A program made the position numbers and the translations under genes. From contig PUQB01000044.1 of NCBI GenBank assembly GCA_003024785.1, forward strand, positions 99,077 to 163,076: a stretch of 64,000 nucleotides of DNA, written 5' to 3'. Under the pieces are notes generated by a model. That model was not told where the DNA came from, searched no databases, and saw nothing but the letters and a program-made list of their open reading frames with translations. Source of the stretch: Selaginella tamariscina (Eukaryota > Streptophyta > Lycopodiopsida > Selaginellales > Selaginellaceae). Position 1 is the stretch's first letter. Each line of letters starts with the position of its first letter. Positions 54,334 to 64,000 of this stretch are shown piece by piece.

Positions 54334-55739
54334 TTAACCCCATAACTCAGCTGCAGTTCCAGACTCGAGGCATTTGAGGTAAGATACAACAGTTTTAACA
54401 TGGTCCACAATTACAGCATCAGCACCAACCTTCCTTATATGAAAATCAAGCTCGCGATAAGGATCATCCTTGAAATCCAATGGTAAAGAATCCACCTCGT
54501 TCCGATACACAGCAGGATGAATCTGGAGACCAAGAGCATGAGCCCTGTCAACTATATCAGTCGTCAATGGCATGAGCCGGTTCGAACTGTCAACTGGTGC
54601 AATATCGTTCTTCTGAACAGAGACTCCAAGTAAGTATTGACCAAAGTACTCTAGATATTCATCTGTAGTAAAGTCGCCATATGTTAAGTTAGAACCCTCT
54701 GCAAGACCGTTCAAACCACCAATTGAAAATCTTTGGAGCTTGAGTTTGGTTCACAATTCTAAATATGCCCCAGGTGCGAAAGTTTGAATGAAAATCGGCC
54801 TTTGTAACCACTGTTTAGACATATGGTGCATTAAACCCATATTTTGCTAGTGTTTCCACTATCTTATCTTCAAGGAGTTTACCATCGTCCCATTTCACCT
54901 ATATAAAACATTTATATCAATTATTTTACTTAAATATTTTTATTTACTTACGTGTTTGTTACTAAAAGGTGAATTTTTAATTTCAGGATCAATACCAACT
55001 ACTCTATCCGCATTCAGAACAATTGCAAGAAACTCTTCAAACGTAAGAATTTGATACAATCCTGAAAGTGTAAAAGACTATTAAGTTCTTGTTTTAAAAG
55101 ATATATATTTCGTTACCGTCGTGGGAATGATCCCGGTAAGCATATCGTTGATTAAGACGAAGAGTTTTAATTTCCTTCAGTGTGAAGTCCACTGTATCAA
55201 ACAAAGTGGTAAACAATCGTATAGATTATATTCATACAACATCTTACCTAGAAAATACCTGTCATGTTAATGCCATAAATTTCATATGTTCTTAACTTAT
55301 CTCTAAACTCTGTGTGGTTAGCAACATCAGTGATAGCGTCTAAAATTACGTCGTGAAGACAAACAAGATATCCGTCTTTAGTTGCCATAATATCTGTCTC
55401 AAGAAAATCAGCTCCATTTTCGATAGCTTGCTGCATTTTAGTAACTTAGTAATATATACAAGTTACATACGCACGCACACGTGCACACACACATATATAC
55501 ATACCTTAAAGCCTGGAGCTGAAGACTCAGGGAACTCGCCAAAAGCACCGCGGTGACCATAACGTATGGACCTTTAGTTTTAAATGGTTTTTTATGTTGA
55601 AACCCAATGGGGGAGCGAGTTGCCTCCGATGCATGGAGTAATAACAAAATAGATAATGCTGACACTACTGCAAATAAATATAACAATGATATGAATTAAT
55701 GCTTAAACTTATTGAAAACTTACTCGTATACAAAGCCAT
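54334..55739 (-). CDS. Glycerophosphodiester phosphodiesterase (GDPD)
   Basis: Six exons (minus): 55724-55739, 55505-55667, 55259-55430, 55117-55191, 54952-55061 and 54334-54898. A signal peptide (MALYTIVSALSILLLL...) directs secretion. The catalytic start 'HRGAFGEFPESS' replaces the usual HRG-x2-G-x2-PENT, and 'ETDIMATKDGYLVCLHD' supplies the metal-binding Glu, Asp and His. Further GDPD blocks include 'VVGIDPEIKN' and 'GLQIHPAVYRNE'. The enzyme hydrolyses glycerophosphodiesters to glycerol-3-phosphate, often under phosphate starvation. One C is missing before the catalytic His (near 55562), one base near 54827, and an in-frame TGA lies at 54751-54753, so the copy may be non-functional. Confidence 0.85.
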
Positions 55740-57660
55740 TGCTGAATATAATGTTTTTCATTAACATTATTATGGCTTAAATAGTCTCACAAAACAACTA
55801 TACAAGGATGTAAAAGCATATTTCTTAAAAACATATTCTCATATACTAGAATATTCTAAAGTATGTCCATAATAAGCCAAGAAATTGAAAATTATATACT
55901 TTGACTCACCGTTATGCTCGTACATATACGGTGAATATTCTTTAAAAAAAGAGTTGTTCTCGATCTTGACTGTAATCACCACAACCAATGAAATTATAAC
56001 TAAAATATAAATGACATAGTAAGTAATCTCATCATGTCAATTAAATCTTAACATACCTAGAAAGGTGAATCTTGATTTCACATTTAATCTGTTAAGCATT
56101 TCTGGGGAACAGTTCTTGTCATATTTACAATGTGTGTGTGTGTGTGTGATAGATAATAGATAAAGTGAAATCCATATTTATATTGTGTGTATGGGTGTAC
56201 AATGTACATACATAGTACATAGAGAGATACCTGTGTGAAAAAACCAGACATACAGGAGCACACACATGTGAATATATATAAAGAGCAAACACGCACTTAT
56301 ATAGTGTGTATGGGAGAACATAGAGAGAGAGAGAGTGCACTGTACCACATTTTACATAATCTAATATTAACTATATTATAATTCCAGATACTAAACTCTT
56401 CTAATGCTATACAATGATGCATAGTTTATATCATAATAGCTCAACCAAATAATTAAGTTATATTAAGTATTAATGTGTATACACACCGCAGACAAAATGT
56501 GTGTGTGTGGCACATGTGTTATATATCTAACACTTAAACTATACCTGTTAGATGAAATATATTCAGAGCAGTAGTAGATTCAGGTTATGGTGAAGAGAAA
56601 TAGAAGACGAATCATATAAATATGTTAAAAATTAAAAGAAATATAGGTTTTATCATAAAATTACCTCTTATTTTAATGTAGTTGTGTTGTGCTTCATACT
56701 AAAACCTTAGATTTGAAGTATAGAATTGCTGAGCTTAAGAATGTATATGCTTAAATGTATAAAAAAATTCTACTATCATATTGTGCCTATACTGTACATT
56801 TAGGCGGGACACATTTTTAATTTAACACTTAATTTCTAAATTAACATAATTAATTACATTAAATAAATAATAAATTATAGATGTTCGTACATTAATCAAC
56901 ATGTAAGTAATATAAATTCCTTGATGTTTTATTAATCAGCATGCAAGTAAAATAAATTACTCAAAGATAAAAACATGACTCTCGATCTCACCACAAAATT
57001 CCTATACACTTCAAATGTGGGATTTCATAATGCTAATTATGAATAATAATACTAATAAATTAACTTTTAAACTAAGGAAGTTATTATCATTATGAGTTTA
57101 ATGTGAACTTTATTATAGTTGCAGCGAAATATAAACGTTGTTAAATTTCTGGAACATTCTTTAGAATATTCTAATGCTAGAATTGGTGGGGGAATATTCT
57201 ATATCTTAATCATGAATACCACGTAATATTTGTATTCAGTTATATAGCGTATAGAGATTTTAATCTCTAAGTAGCTCACAGTTTGGCTCGCCATATATAT
57301 ATACAGTGACCCCAGACTGATATACGTCTTAATACATACTTCACTATAAAGTCATTTAATTTATCATATAAACAACCTGTGTCTGTGTATGGGATGTATA
57401 CACATACATAGAAAAGACATGTATATATGTATGGACAGATAAAGCTTGCTTTTCAAAAAGTTGCCCTGTGTGTGTGTGTGTGTGTTTACGTGTGCGCGTG
57501 AACGTTTGCGGTCCATTTGTAGACATGCATGTATGCACAAACGTCTGCTGACAAAAATAATTCAGAAGACGATTAAAACATATAGAGCGTCGTCATACTT
57601 ACGTGACAATTACTATGTTATCGTGCTGACTTGCTTCACGTTGTTATTCACGTTACATGT
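55740..57660. other. A+T-rich intergenic DNA, no gene seen
   Basis: A+T-rich spacer with scattered TG/CA runs and only chance ORFs. A direct repeat ('aatcaacatg(c/t)aagtaa' context) occurs near 56890-56950. Confidence 0.5.
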
Positions 57661-57677
57661 TGCACATCTACCTTCAC

Positions 57678-57686
57678 ATATAAAAG
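57678..57686 (+). promoter_or_regulatory. TATA box of the repeat-protein gene
   Basis: ATATAAAAG about 70 bp upstream of the ATG at 57753, a typical plant TATA spacing. Confidence 0.6.
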
Positions 57687-57752
57687 CAGGCATTCTACAT
57701 GAAGCCAAATATCGACTGCAGTTGATCTTTGTTCTCGATTACTACTGTCGCT

Positions 57753-58584
57753 ATGGGTCGCCTAGTCATTTTGGGATTTCTTGCAGCAGCTGTTTGCCTC
57801 GGCTTGTTAGCCGATGTGCAAGCTAATGACCACTATAATGCAGGTAGTTATGTTCCAAGCGATAACAAGCCTGGTAAGTACAGCAAACTTCTTTGTTCCA
57901 TCCAATACTGATTGTTGTAAACCAGTGTACAAGCCAGAGGAGAAGCCTGCATACAAGCCTGAGGAGAAGCCAGTGTACAAGCCAGAGGAGAAGCCAGCAT
58001 ACAAGCCTGAGAATAAGCCAGCATACAAGCAGGAGGAGAAGCCAGCATACAAGCAGGAGGAGAAGCCAGCATACAAGCCAGAGTACAAACCAGTGTACAA
58101 GCCAGAGGAGAAGCCCGCATACAAGCCCGAGGAGAAGCCTGCATACAAGCCCGAGGAGAAGAAAGCATACAAGCCAGAGAACAAACCAGTGTACAAGCCA
58201 GAGGAGAAGCCAGCATACAAGCCAGAGGAGAAGCCTGCATACAAGCCTGAGGAGAAGAAAGCGTACAAGCCAGAGGAGAAGCCTGCATACAAGCCTGAGG
58301 AGAAGAAAGCATACAAGCCAGAGTACAAACCAGTGTACAAGCCAGAGGAGAAGCCAGCATACAAGCCGGAGTACAAACCAGAGTACAAGCCAGAGGAGAA
58401 GCCAGCATACAAACCGGAGTACAAACCAGTGTACAAGCCAGAGGAGAAGCCTGCATACAAGCCCGCGGAGAAGCCTGCATACAAGCCTGAGGAGAAGAAA
58501 GCATACAAGCCAGAGAACAAACCAGTGTACAAGCCAGTGGAGAAGCCAGCATACAAGCCAGAGGAGCCTACACCTGCCTACTAA
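57753..58584 (+). CDS. Secreted Lys/Pro/Glu/Tyr octapeptide-repeat protein (wall PRP-like)
   Basis: Two exons, 57753-57873 and 57926-58584, joined in phase by a 52-nt intron; about 259 aa. Residues 1-25 are a clear signal peptide (MGRLVILGFLAAAVCLGLLA). The mature protein is almost entirely about 27 copies of an octapeptide near YKPEEKPA/V, with variants carrying Y, N or K in place of the second E; it ends EEPTPAY. The PVYKP core recalls proline-rich cell-wall proteins (soybean PPVYK type), but the alternating Lys/Glu makes it a polyampholyte. Tyr could be cross-linked in the wall; this is inference. The 24-bp unit also keeps other frames open, including a 249-aa antisense frame, which I regard as an artefact. 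Confidence 0.85.
57926..58560. repeat. 24-bp coding tandem repeat array
   Basis: About 26-27 units of a 24-bp repeat close to 'tacaagccagaggagaagcc' plus four bases, with interspersed variants. Unit order is partly duplicated in larger blocks, suggesting unequal crossing-over. Confidence 0.9.
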
Positions 58585-59050
58585 GTAATGCCAACTAGTG
58601 TCTTGTCACCAGGGAACTGTAAGAAATAACGTGTACTTGTTACATGGTCTTTTAATATATCTGCTCATACCCGAAATGTTGTAATAGATAACACGCTATA
58701 CCACAAACTTGGCTATCTAAGAACAATACGGCAAACACTTATTAAAGGCTAAACAACTCCAGCCAATCTCGGACACAATATCCTGATCAAAAGTAGCCTT
58801 ACTGTACACAGTTGAGTACTGTACACTGTCACGGCGTACAGTTGATGGATAGCGTAGGGGTGGGCTTTTGTCAACAATGCAAAAGCGCACCTAGGAAAAA
58901 CAAAATGACCGATTAAGCAACGCACAGAGCAGTAAGATAGTGTGAATATATAGGACAATTTGACCCTTTTATTTTATTTGTGGAGATCAGTTGTTAAGAT
59001 AAGGGGCTGTGGAAGAGAATGATAAATTTGCAGAGGCTGTTTCCAAAGCT

Positions 59051-59296
59051 ATGGACGCCATTCTCATCGATAGCGCAAACACGTTCATCACTAGATTATT
59101 TCCTAATGTGTTCTACCCGGCTGCAGTGTATCCCGTAGGTCAAATGCCAATGTATCCTGCGCAAGTTTTCGAACAGTTATTTCGTACTTGGCTTCCTTCA
59201 AAGGAGTTATTCCAGCACATTCACCTCTTAGCAAGCATTTCAAAAGGCGAAGATACTCAGGGTGGAAAATACCTTTGTCTTAGGGTTTATAAATAA
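59051..59296 (+). CDS. Small hypothetical ORF
   Basis: The frame is open from 59009; the first ATG is at 59051. The ~81-aa product contains 'FYPAAVYPVGQMPMYPAQVF' and 'LFRTWLPSKELFQHIHLLAS'. G+C content is above background. No family is recognised. A TATA-like 'tttataaataa' at its end (59284-59294) probably serves the next gene, which starts 31 bp downstream, so this may be upstream sequence and not a gene. Confidence 0.3.
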   Translation: MDAILIDSANTFITRLFPNVFYPAAVYPVGQMPMYPAQVFEQLFRTWLPSKELFQHIHLLASISKGEDTQGGKYLCLRVYK

Positions 59297-59326
59297 TCGC
59301 TCCACAAGCCCTAGGGAATTTTGAAG

Positions 59327-61100
59327 ATGGACGACGAGGGCACGAGCAGGACGCACGATCCCACGACCGATTTGGACGACCAAGGCCGGAAAAGGGACAG
59401 ATGCGAGCCTGTGTTGGACGGGGATCTCGCAGGGTTGCTGCGCTTGAACGAGGAAGGGTTTCATCAGTTGATGGATAGCGTGTCAATCTGTGTGAAACGA
59501 GATCAGTTTAGAATTGCGGAACTTCTTGCGAATAAGACGCATGAGTTCAATATCAGGCACAAGTTCCTCTGCGATCAGATCAAGATGCAACAGATGCCAG
59601 GGGGCTCTACCCGTTGGAGAGCTCAACCTGTCAACGGTGGCAATCCCGGTGGAGGACTGTCCAGATGAGCTGCTGTGGGAACATGAGGTAGTGGGGAGGA
59701 ATGTTACTAGGCGTGCGGTCAACATCTCGGAGCTTCTTGTAGCTGAGAGACCGTTGCTTACGTCGTTAAGGTGGCTTCACCTGCTCCTATACGAAGCTCC
59801 CCAGTAGTCTTTGAACACTGTGGTGGAAATGAGGCGAACTAGAGGCAAGGGGGAATTGGATCTTGAGACACCATATAATCCTTTGGTGCTGAAGTTTCTC
59901 CAGGCTGCTGTTGGAGGGCAACCACAAGCTGTTGCTGTTGGTGAAGATTCTACGGAGAACGATCCAAGGCCAGATTGGAGGATTTGTATTGGGGATGTAA
60001 GTTACGGACTGGAGGGGAATACCGGGTTTGGTACTGCAGTGCAGTCTGAAGTGGATGGCATTGATAGGAACTCTGCTGCACTTGGCAAGCTTTACAACGT
60101 TGCAAAGAAGGCCTGGGCAGGTGATGGACGCAGACGTGAGCAGCTTGTATTGTTCGTTTCTCGCTGCCAGTTCGTGTGGTTGGTGAAGCTTCATTTAGAC
60201 AACAGTGGGTGTCTTGAGGAGTGTTTGGTTGCCCCAGGGTTCCCTCGCTTTGAAACCGGTGAATATGTTCTCGACAAAGTTCGGTTATGTCTTCTTGAGC
60301 GGCTTACCAAGGCTACTGAAGATTCGACACTGAAGTTCTTGCTGCCGGCAGAGCCGACGCCCGGGTTTAGGCTGTTGGTGCGGTATGTTGACACTCTCTG
60401 CGCGCATCACGGCGTCGCTGCTGCTAGCTTGGTGTTCAGGAAGATAGATGGGTTTAAGGTGGACTTGACGGACGAGATTGAGATCATTTCTTACGGTGCA
60501 AAGTCTGTTGTGTTTCGGGACTTGTCGGAGCCTGAAGCAGTATATAAAGTGGCAGGGATGGGATCCATTGGAAGGGAGGTGCGAGTTTATGCTTGGGTGG
60601 ACGACATAAGTGGCGTGCGAAAGCAGCTTGGCTGGGGCACTGTGGACGGCGCAGGGAATGGCCTTGGCTGGATCAAGTTGGAAGGCTTTGGCGAGGCACT
60701 AACCTTTGGGTACCTGAAGGGAAACTTGGCGGAGGCATGGGGTTCTGTGAGAAACACATTGGCGGAAATGCACTTAAAGGGAGTGATGCACAGGGATGTG
60801 AAGCCGTCGAACATGCTGGTGATACGTGATAAATTGATTATCAACCACTTCGACTTGTCCTGTCATTTGAGTGAGCAAAGTTTGATGCGCCAGAAAGTGG
60901 GAACAGAGGCATACTTCTCACCAGTGTACAACGAGTCGATAGGTTACAGGCCGAGAGATGACATGCTCTCGCTTGCATTGTCTTTCCTCTCCGTGCTCGG
61001 TTTGTACAGGCCCGGCGATGACAAGGTGTGGTGCTTGCGAAGGAATATGGATGTGGTGCCTAAAACCATGAGGGATGACATCCAGTCTGCTCTAAAATAG
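59327..61100 (+). CDS. Kinase-like protein with altered DFG motif, long N-terminal region
   Basis: Intronless, about 590 codons if read through. The C-terminal kinase fold shows a glycine-loop equivalent ('IISYGAKSVVFRDL'), the ATP-binding Lys in 'AVYKVAGMG', the catalytic loop 'MHRDVKPSNMLV' (intact HRD and Asn), but HFD where DFG is expected ('INHFDLS', 60843-60860), then 'VGTEAYFSPV' and 'YRPRDDMLSLAL'. The Mg-binding Asp is therefore His. The N-terminal ~300 aa are unfamiliar. The overall style (diverged kinase, long novel N-part, intronless) recalls FunK1- or Crinkler-associated kinases, but this is inference. One extra G near 59601 and an in-frame TAG at 59805-59807 interrupt it. Confidence 0.7.
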
Positions 61101-62750
61101 TTTTTAACAGAACATCTTCTAACCTAAGTATATTCTTACCTCGTACACCTCAGTTTTGAAAGAATCTATCTGTTGTGAAAAATAATTCAACAAAAATAAA
61201 TAATTGTATGTTTCTTTTTATATGCATATTAGCAATTTAAATTTTATTTAACTATTTAATTTTCATGAAATTTTGGTAACCATGTTAAATTATATCAAAA
61301 AGAAATCATTAATTAAATAATGTTCATTATCTTTAATAGATGTTAATGAAGCCTTATACATTTTTAAAATTTAATTTTTTGAATTTAAATAGAACATTTA
61401 CATTAAATCTTACATAGCTGTGTATTTAAGTTAATCTAAATACTCTTTTCTATCTAAATATGTATTATATGTATATGTACTACATCCAATACATACATAA
61501 GTAAATGTTAGAAACTTCAAAACCTAAGGGTTTTATACAGTCCTAAAAAATTAAGTGGCAATTTAAATATGAATGTTTATATAATAATTATGATTATTTA
61601 AAGAAATTTAATTTTTTACACATATACCCCTTGAAATTTTATATTTACATATTTATCCTTGAAACTTTAATTAAAATTTCACATATTAAAACTTCAGTAA
61701 AATTATAATTAATTAGTGTTTTATTATATTTAGCTAAAATGAATCCAATTAAATATATATATTAAATATTTTAAAATGCTATTTCTTAAACATTTGTTAC
61801 TATGATATTTTTTAACATTTACACTTAATAAACTTCATTTTATTTCATTTTATATATGTTATAAATTAAATATATATTTTAAATTAATTATTATTATTTA
61901 GAATTAAAATAGAACGATTGAAGCTTTTAAAAGGTATATGTAAATTAAAATTTTCCAGATGAGTATATATGAAAATATAGAGTCCTTATTTAAATTTCAA
62001 TTAATTGTCCTTTTCTATTATATCCTCCAATATAATTACTCCACGTCGTTCATTCAGAACCCACAATTTGAAGTATTTGTAATATATATTCATATTAGGA
62101 TGTATAATACACATGTATATTCATATTAGGATAAGTTTTAATTTGCAAACCCTATGTTAAGTTATGAAATACTATATATGTGTGTGTGTGTGTGTGTGTT
62201 CCGTAATAGGCAATTCCAACCGTGAGAAATGAGCCTACACATGGAAATAATCAATTGTTTAAGTTATTAGTTATTTAATCACAATACTTATACATACATA
62301 AATTTCGATAGCACGCATATAGATTCATAAATAACACACGGATGTAGCTTCATTTGCGTCATTAATTTCTACGTATATGTACGCATGCACATATATACCG
62401 ATGTGTATGACTGTGCATATATACATGTGTGTACATAAGGTATGAGAGTAAAAATGCATGTCTACAGCAATGTTTATAAAGCTAATGTAGTCCTTCAAAA
62501 TGAGTACTTAACTCCGACTAGTAAACCTATATACACACAGCAACACACACACATATCTATATTTATATATACACATATATACACATATGTCTCTCTGTCT
62601 CTCATTATATATATAACCTTTAATATTATAAATACGCTTCAAACATTAAACCTACGACAGTCCAACCTATTTAAAATTATATTTAAATTGAACAACCTAT
62701 AGAGGCAATATATATAGATAGATAGATAGATAGAGACAGTAGCTTGTATT
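61101..62750. other. A+T-rich intergenic DNA, no gene seen
   Basis: A+T-rich spacer with TG runs (62180-62199) and a (GATA)n tract near 62716-62732. No coding signal. Confidence 0.5.
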
Positions 62751-62754
62751 ATAG

Positions 62755-62859
62755 AGAGATGTATACTGGAGGTCTGCCGTGTTCGGCGATAGCGTCCATG
62801 TGAAGAAAGCCCTAGATTCTACGCAATATATTGATAAAGACGGGAATATACCAAGTTGA
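62755..62859 (+). other. Short coding-like island
   Basis: A 34-codon open stretch without ATG, reading 'WRSAVFGDSVHVKKALDS', is G+C-richer than its surroundings. It faintly resembles an ankyrin-repeat start but is far too short to call. Confidence 0.2.
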
Positions 62860-62915
62860 TAGAATTTTCAATCCTTAAATATTAACAATATATATTTCAT
62901 GGTTTAATTTTCTGC

Positions 62916-63989
62916 TTATACAAGAATATCGAGCTTAGGCTCAAAAGAGATACCATCAATGAGGCCATCAACAAGCCTGTGGTCAGGAAGCGTGCAATTA
63001 GGCACCCTACTCCACCTCCTCCGCGACAAATCATACATGAGCATCGGCATATCCCTCAACCCACCACCGATATACAGCAACACGAGGTCATTAGTTCCGA
63101 CACACATGAAATACGTCCTGTCCCCTAGAAACTCCTGACACAGACACTCCGGCATCCTGTCCACCTCAACCCACTCCATCCTCTCCATATGCAGCTGCCA
63201 CACACAAATGCAGCTAGTAATGTTCCCCTCCTGTATCCCGCCCACCATCATTATCCTGCCCTCGCACTCCAGTATCGTGTTGCTCACCAACGTGTCCGGC
63301 GTCGGTGTATGCATGAGGCACCACACATCCTTGTGCGTGTCGTACGCCACGAGCCCGTCCGGGTCACAACACCACGAGTACAGTATCCCGTTGCAGGTTA
63401 TCGTACCCAGCAGCGGGTCCGCCCCTCTCGGCATGCTGCTTGTCATTCTCCAGTAGTCCCCCAACGACTCGTAGACCTCGGTTGTGATTTCTTCTATAGA
63501 GATCTCGTGGTTCCCGGCCACCACGACTTTGTATGCTTTTGTCACGGGGTCGACTACCATCCCCACCGTCTCGAGGTACGTCGGGTTGTTGTTCATGGGC
63601 GGGAGCTTCCTCCACGTGTTGCTGACGAGGTTGCACACTGCAAATGTCTTCTGTCCGTCTGTGGAAGCACAGAAGCACACAAGCCCGCCAGCAGCCGCCA
63701 CCGGAATGTACCTCTCGTTGACCGGGAAACCTGGTAACGGTATGTGGTGCCATGAATTTGAAACCGGATTGAAGGTGGATCCGTCCTTGTAGTCGTGGTT
63801 GGTGAACATGAAGAACCACGGGCCTTGTTTCGTGATTACACCGTAGGTCTCCAGGAAGCCAGGTGACATGATAAGTGTGTTCCAGGAGCGGCAAACGGTC
63901 CTGAACCGGATGAGAATGGGAACAGGCAACCGGAGGAGGACACGCTCAATCAGGTGATCTGGAAGGCTGCTCCAGATTGCCGGCTCCAT
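62916..63989 (-). CDS. F-box/kelch-type protein
   Basis: Single intact exon of 357 aa. An N-terminal F-box ('SLPDHLIERVLLRLPVPILI', residues 8-48, with 'RFRTVCRSWNTLI') is followed by kelch-like blades ('FNPVSNSWHHIPLPGFP', 'VCNLVSNTWRKLPPM', 'AYDTHKDVWCLM', 'MYDLSRRRWSRVP'), each with the typical strand-turn-Trp pattern. It resembles plant F-box/kelch proteins such as the UFO/LCR group. It would recruit substrates to an SCF ubiquitin ligase. High G+C against A+T-rich flanks and no frame breaks. The start codon is 12 bp from the window end, so an upstream extension cannot be excluded, though the frame start fits the family. Confidence 0.88.
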   Translation of the reverse strand: MEPAIWSSLPDHLIERVLLRLPVPILIRFRTVCRSWNTLIMSPGFLETYGVITKQGPWFFMFTNHDYKDGSTFNPVSNSWHHIPLPGFPVNERYIPVAAAGGLVCFCASTDGQKTFAVCNLVSNTWRKLPPMNNNPTYLETVGMVVDPVTKAYKVVVAGNHEISIEEITTEVYESLGDYWRMTSSMPRGADPLLGTITCNGILYSWCCDPDGLVAYDTHKDVWCLMHTPTPDTLVSNTILECEGRIMMVGGIQEGNITSCICVWQLHMERMEWVEVDRMPECLCQEFLGDRTYFMCVGTNDLVLLYIGGGLRDMPMLMYDLSRRRWSRVPNCTLPDHRLVDGLIDGISFEPKLDILV

Positions 63990-64000
63990 GAAGACCGGCG

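Noticed and set aside
57807..58556. 249-aa and 234-aa antisense ORFs over the octapeptide array
   Set aside because: The 24-bp repeat unit is a multiple of three, so one stop-free unit keeps a frame open throughout; the plus frame has a signal peptide, a clean intron and a TATA box.
63189..63737. 182-aa plus-strand ORF opposite the F-box/kelch gene
   Set aside because: Antisense shadow of a G+C-rich, clearly homologous minus-strand gene.

Overview
The window is nuclear DNA of a land plant. Evidence includes a plant-type histone H4 with its CGCGGATC octamer, a PPR protein with a DYW domain, a TIR1/AFB-type auxin-receptor F-box gene, an eL21 ribosomal protein gene, BAHD, NHL/LEA_2, BTL-RING and LRR genes, and telo-boxes next to many start codons. 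Introns are short (49 to about 350 nt), many carry (GT)n, (CA)n or (GA)n runs, and gaps between genes are very A+T rich. The PPR style and small introns suggest a seed-free vascular plant such as a lycophyte, but this is inference only.

Layout. 1-11.2 kb: A+T-rich DNA with one NHL/LEA_2 gene, histone H4 and tRNA-Leu(UAA). 11.2-18.1 kb: an eight-exon TATA-binding protein gene on the minus strand, an unclear transcribed-looking patch, and an intronless PRP22/DHX8-like helicase. 18.5-29.0 kb: a large interrupted palindrome. A decayed TIR1-like copy (minus) and a nearly intact one (plus) lie at its outer ends, 1.4-1.8 kb inverted-repeat arms lie inside them, and a DYW-type PPR gene sits in the loop. 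29.1-35.8 kb: a second PPR gene, a CREST-like membrane protein and an LPEAT2-type acyltransferase. 36.2-46.5 kb, all minus: an unknown five-exon gene, an LEA_2 protein with a Gln-rich coiled coil, eL21, a BTL RING ligase, a DUF1223 protein and a secreted SERK-ectodomain-like LRR protein. 46.8-51.3 kb: tRNA-Ser(AGA), a BAHD protein lacking its catalytic His, an F-box protein, and a head-to-head pair of repetitive ORFs. 53-64 kb: gene fragments, a GDPD gene, a secreted Lys/Pro/Glu/Tyr octapeptide-repeat protein, a kinase-like gene with an altered DFG motif, and an F-box/kelch gene.

Many otherwise well-conserved genes, including eL21 and TBP, carry single-base indels, mostly one base missing from a short homopolymer. 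This looks more like residual long-read assembly error than mass pseudogenisation, so interrupted genes are annotated as CDS with the breaks noted. No operon-like cooperation is expected. The recurring themes are RNA metabolism (PPRs, helicase), SCF F-box proteins and membrane or wall proteins. The most unusual structure is the inverted duplication of the auxin-receptor-like gene around a PPR gene.
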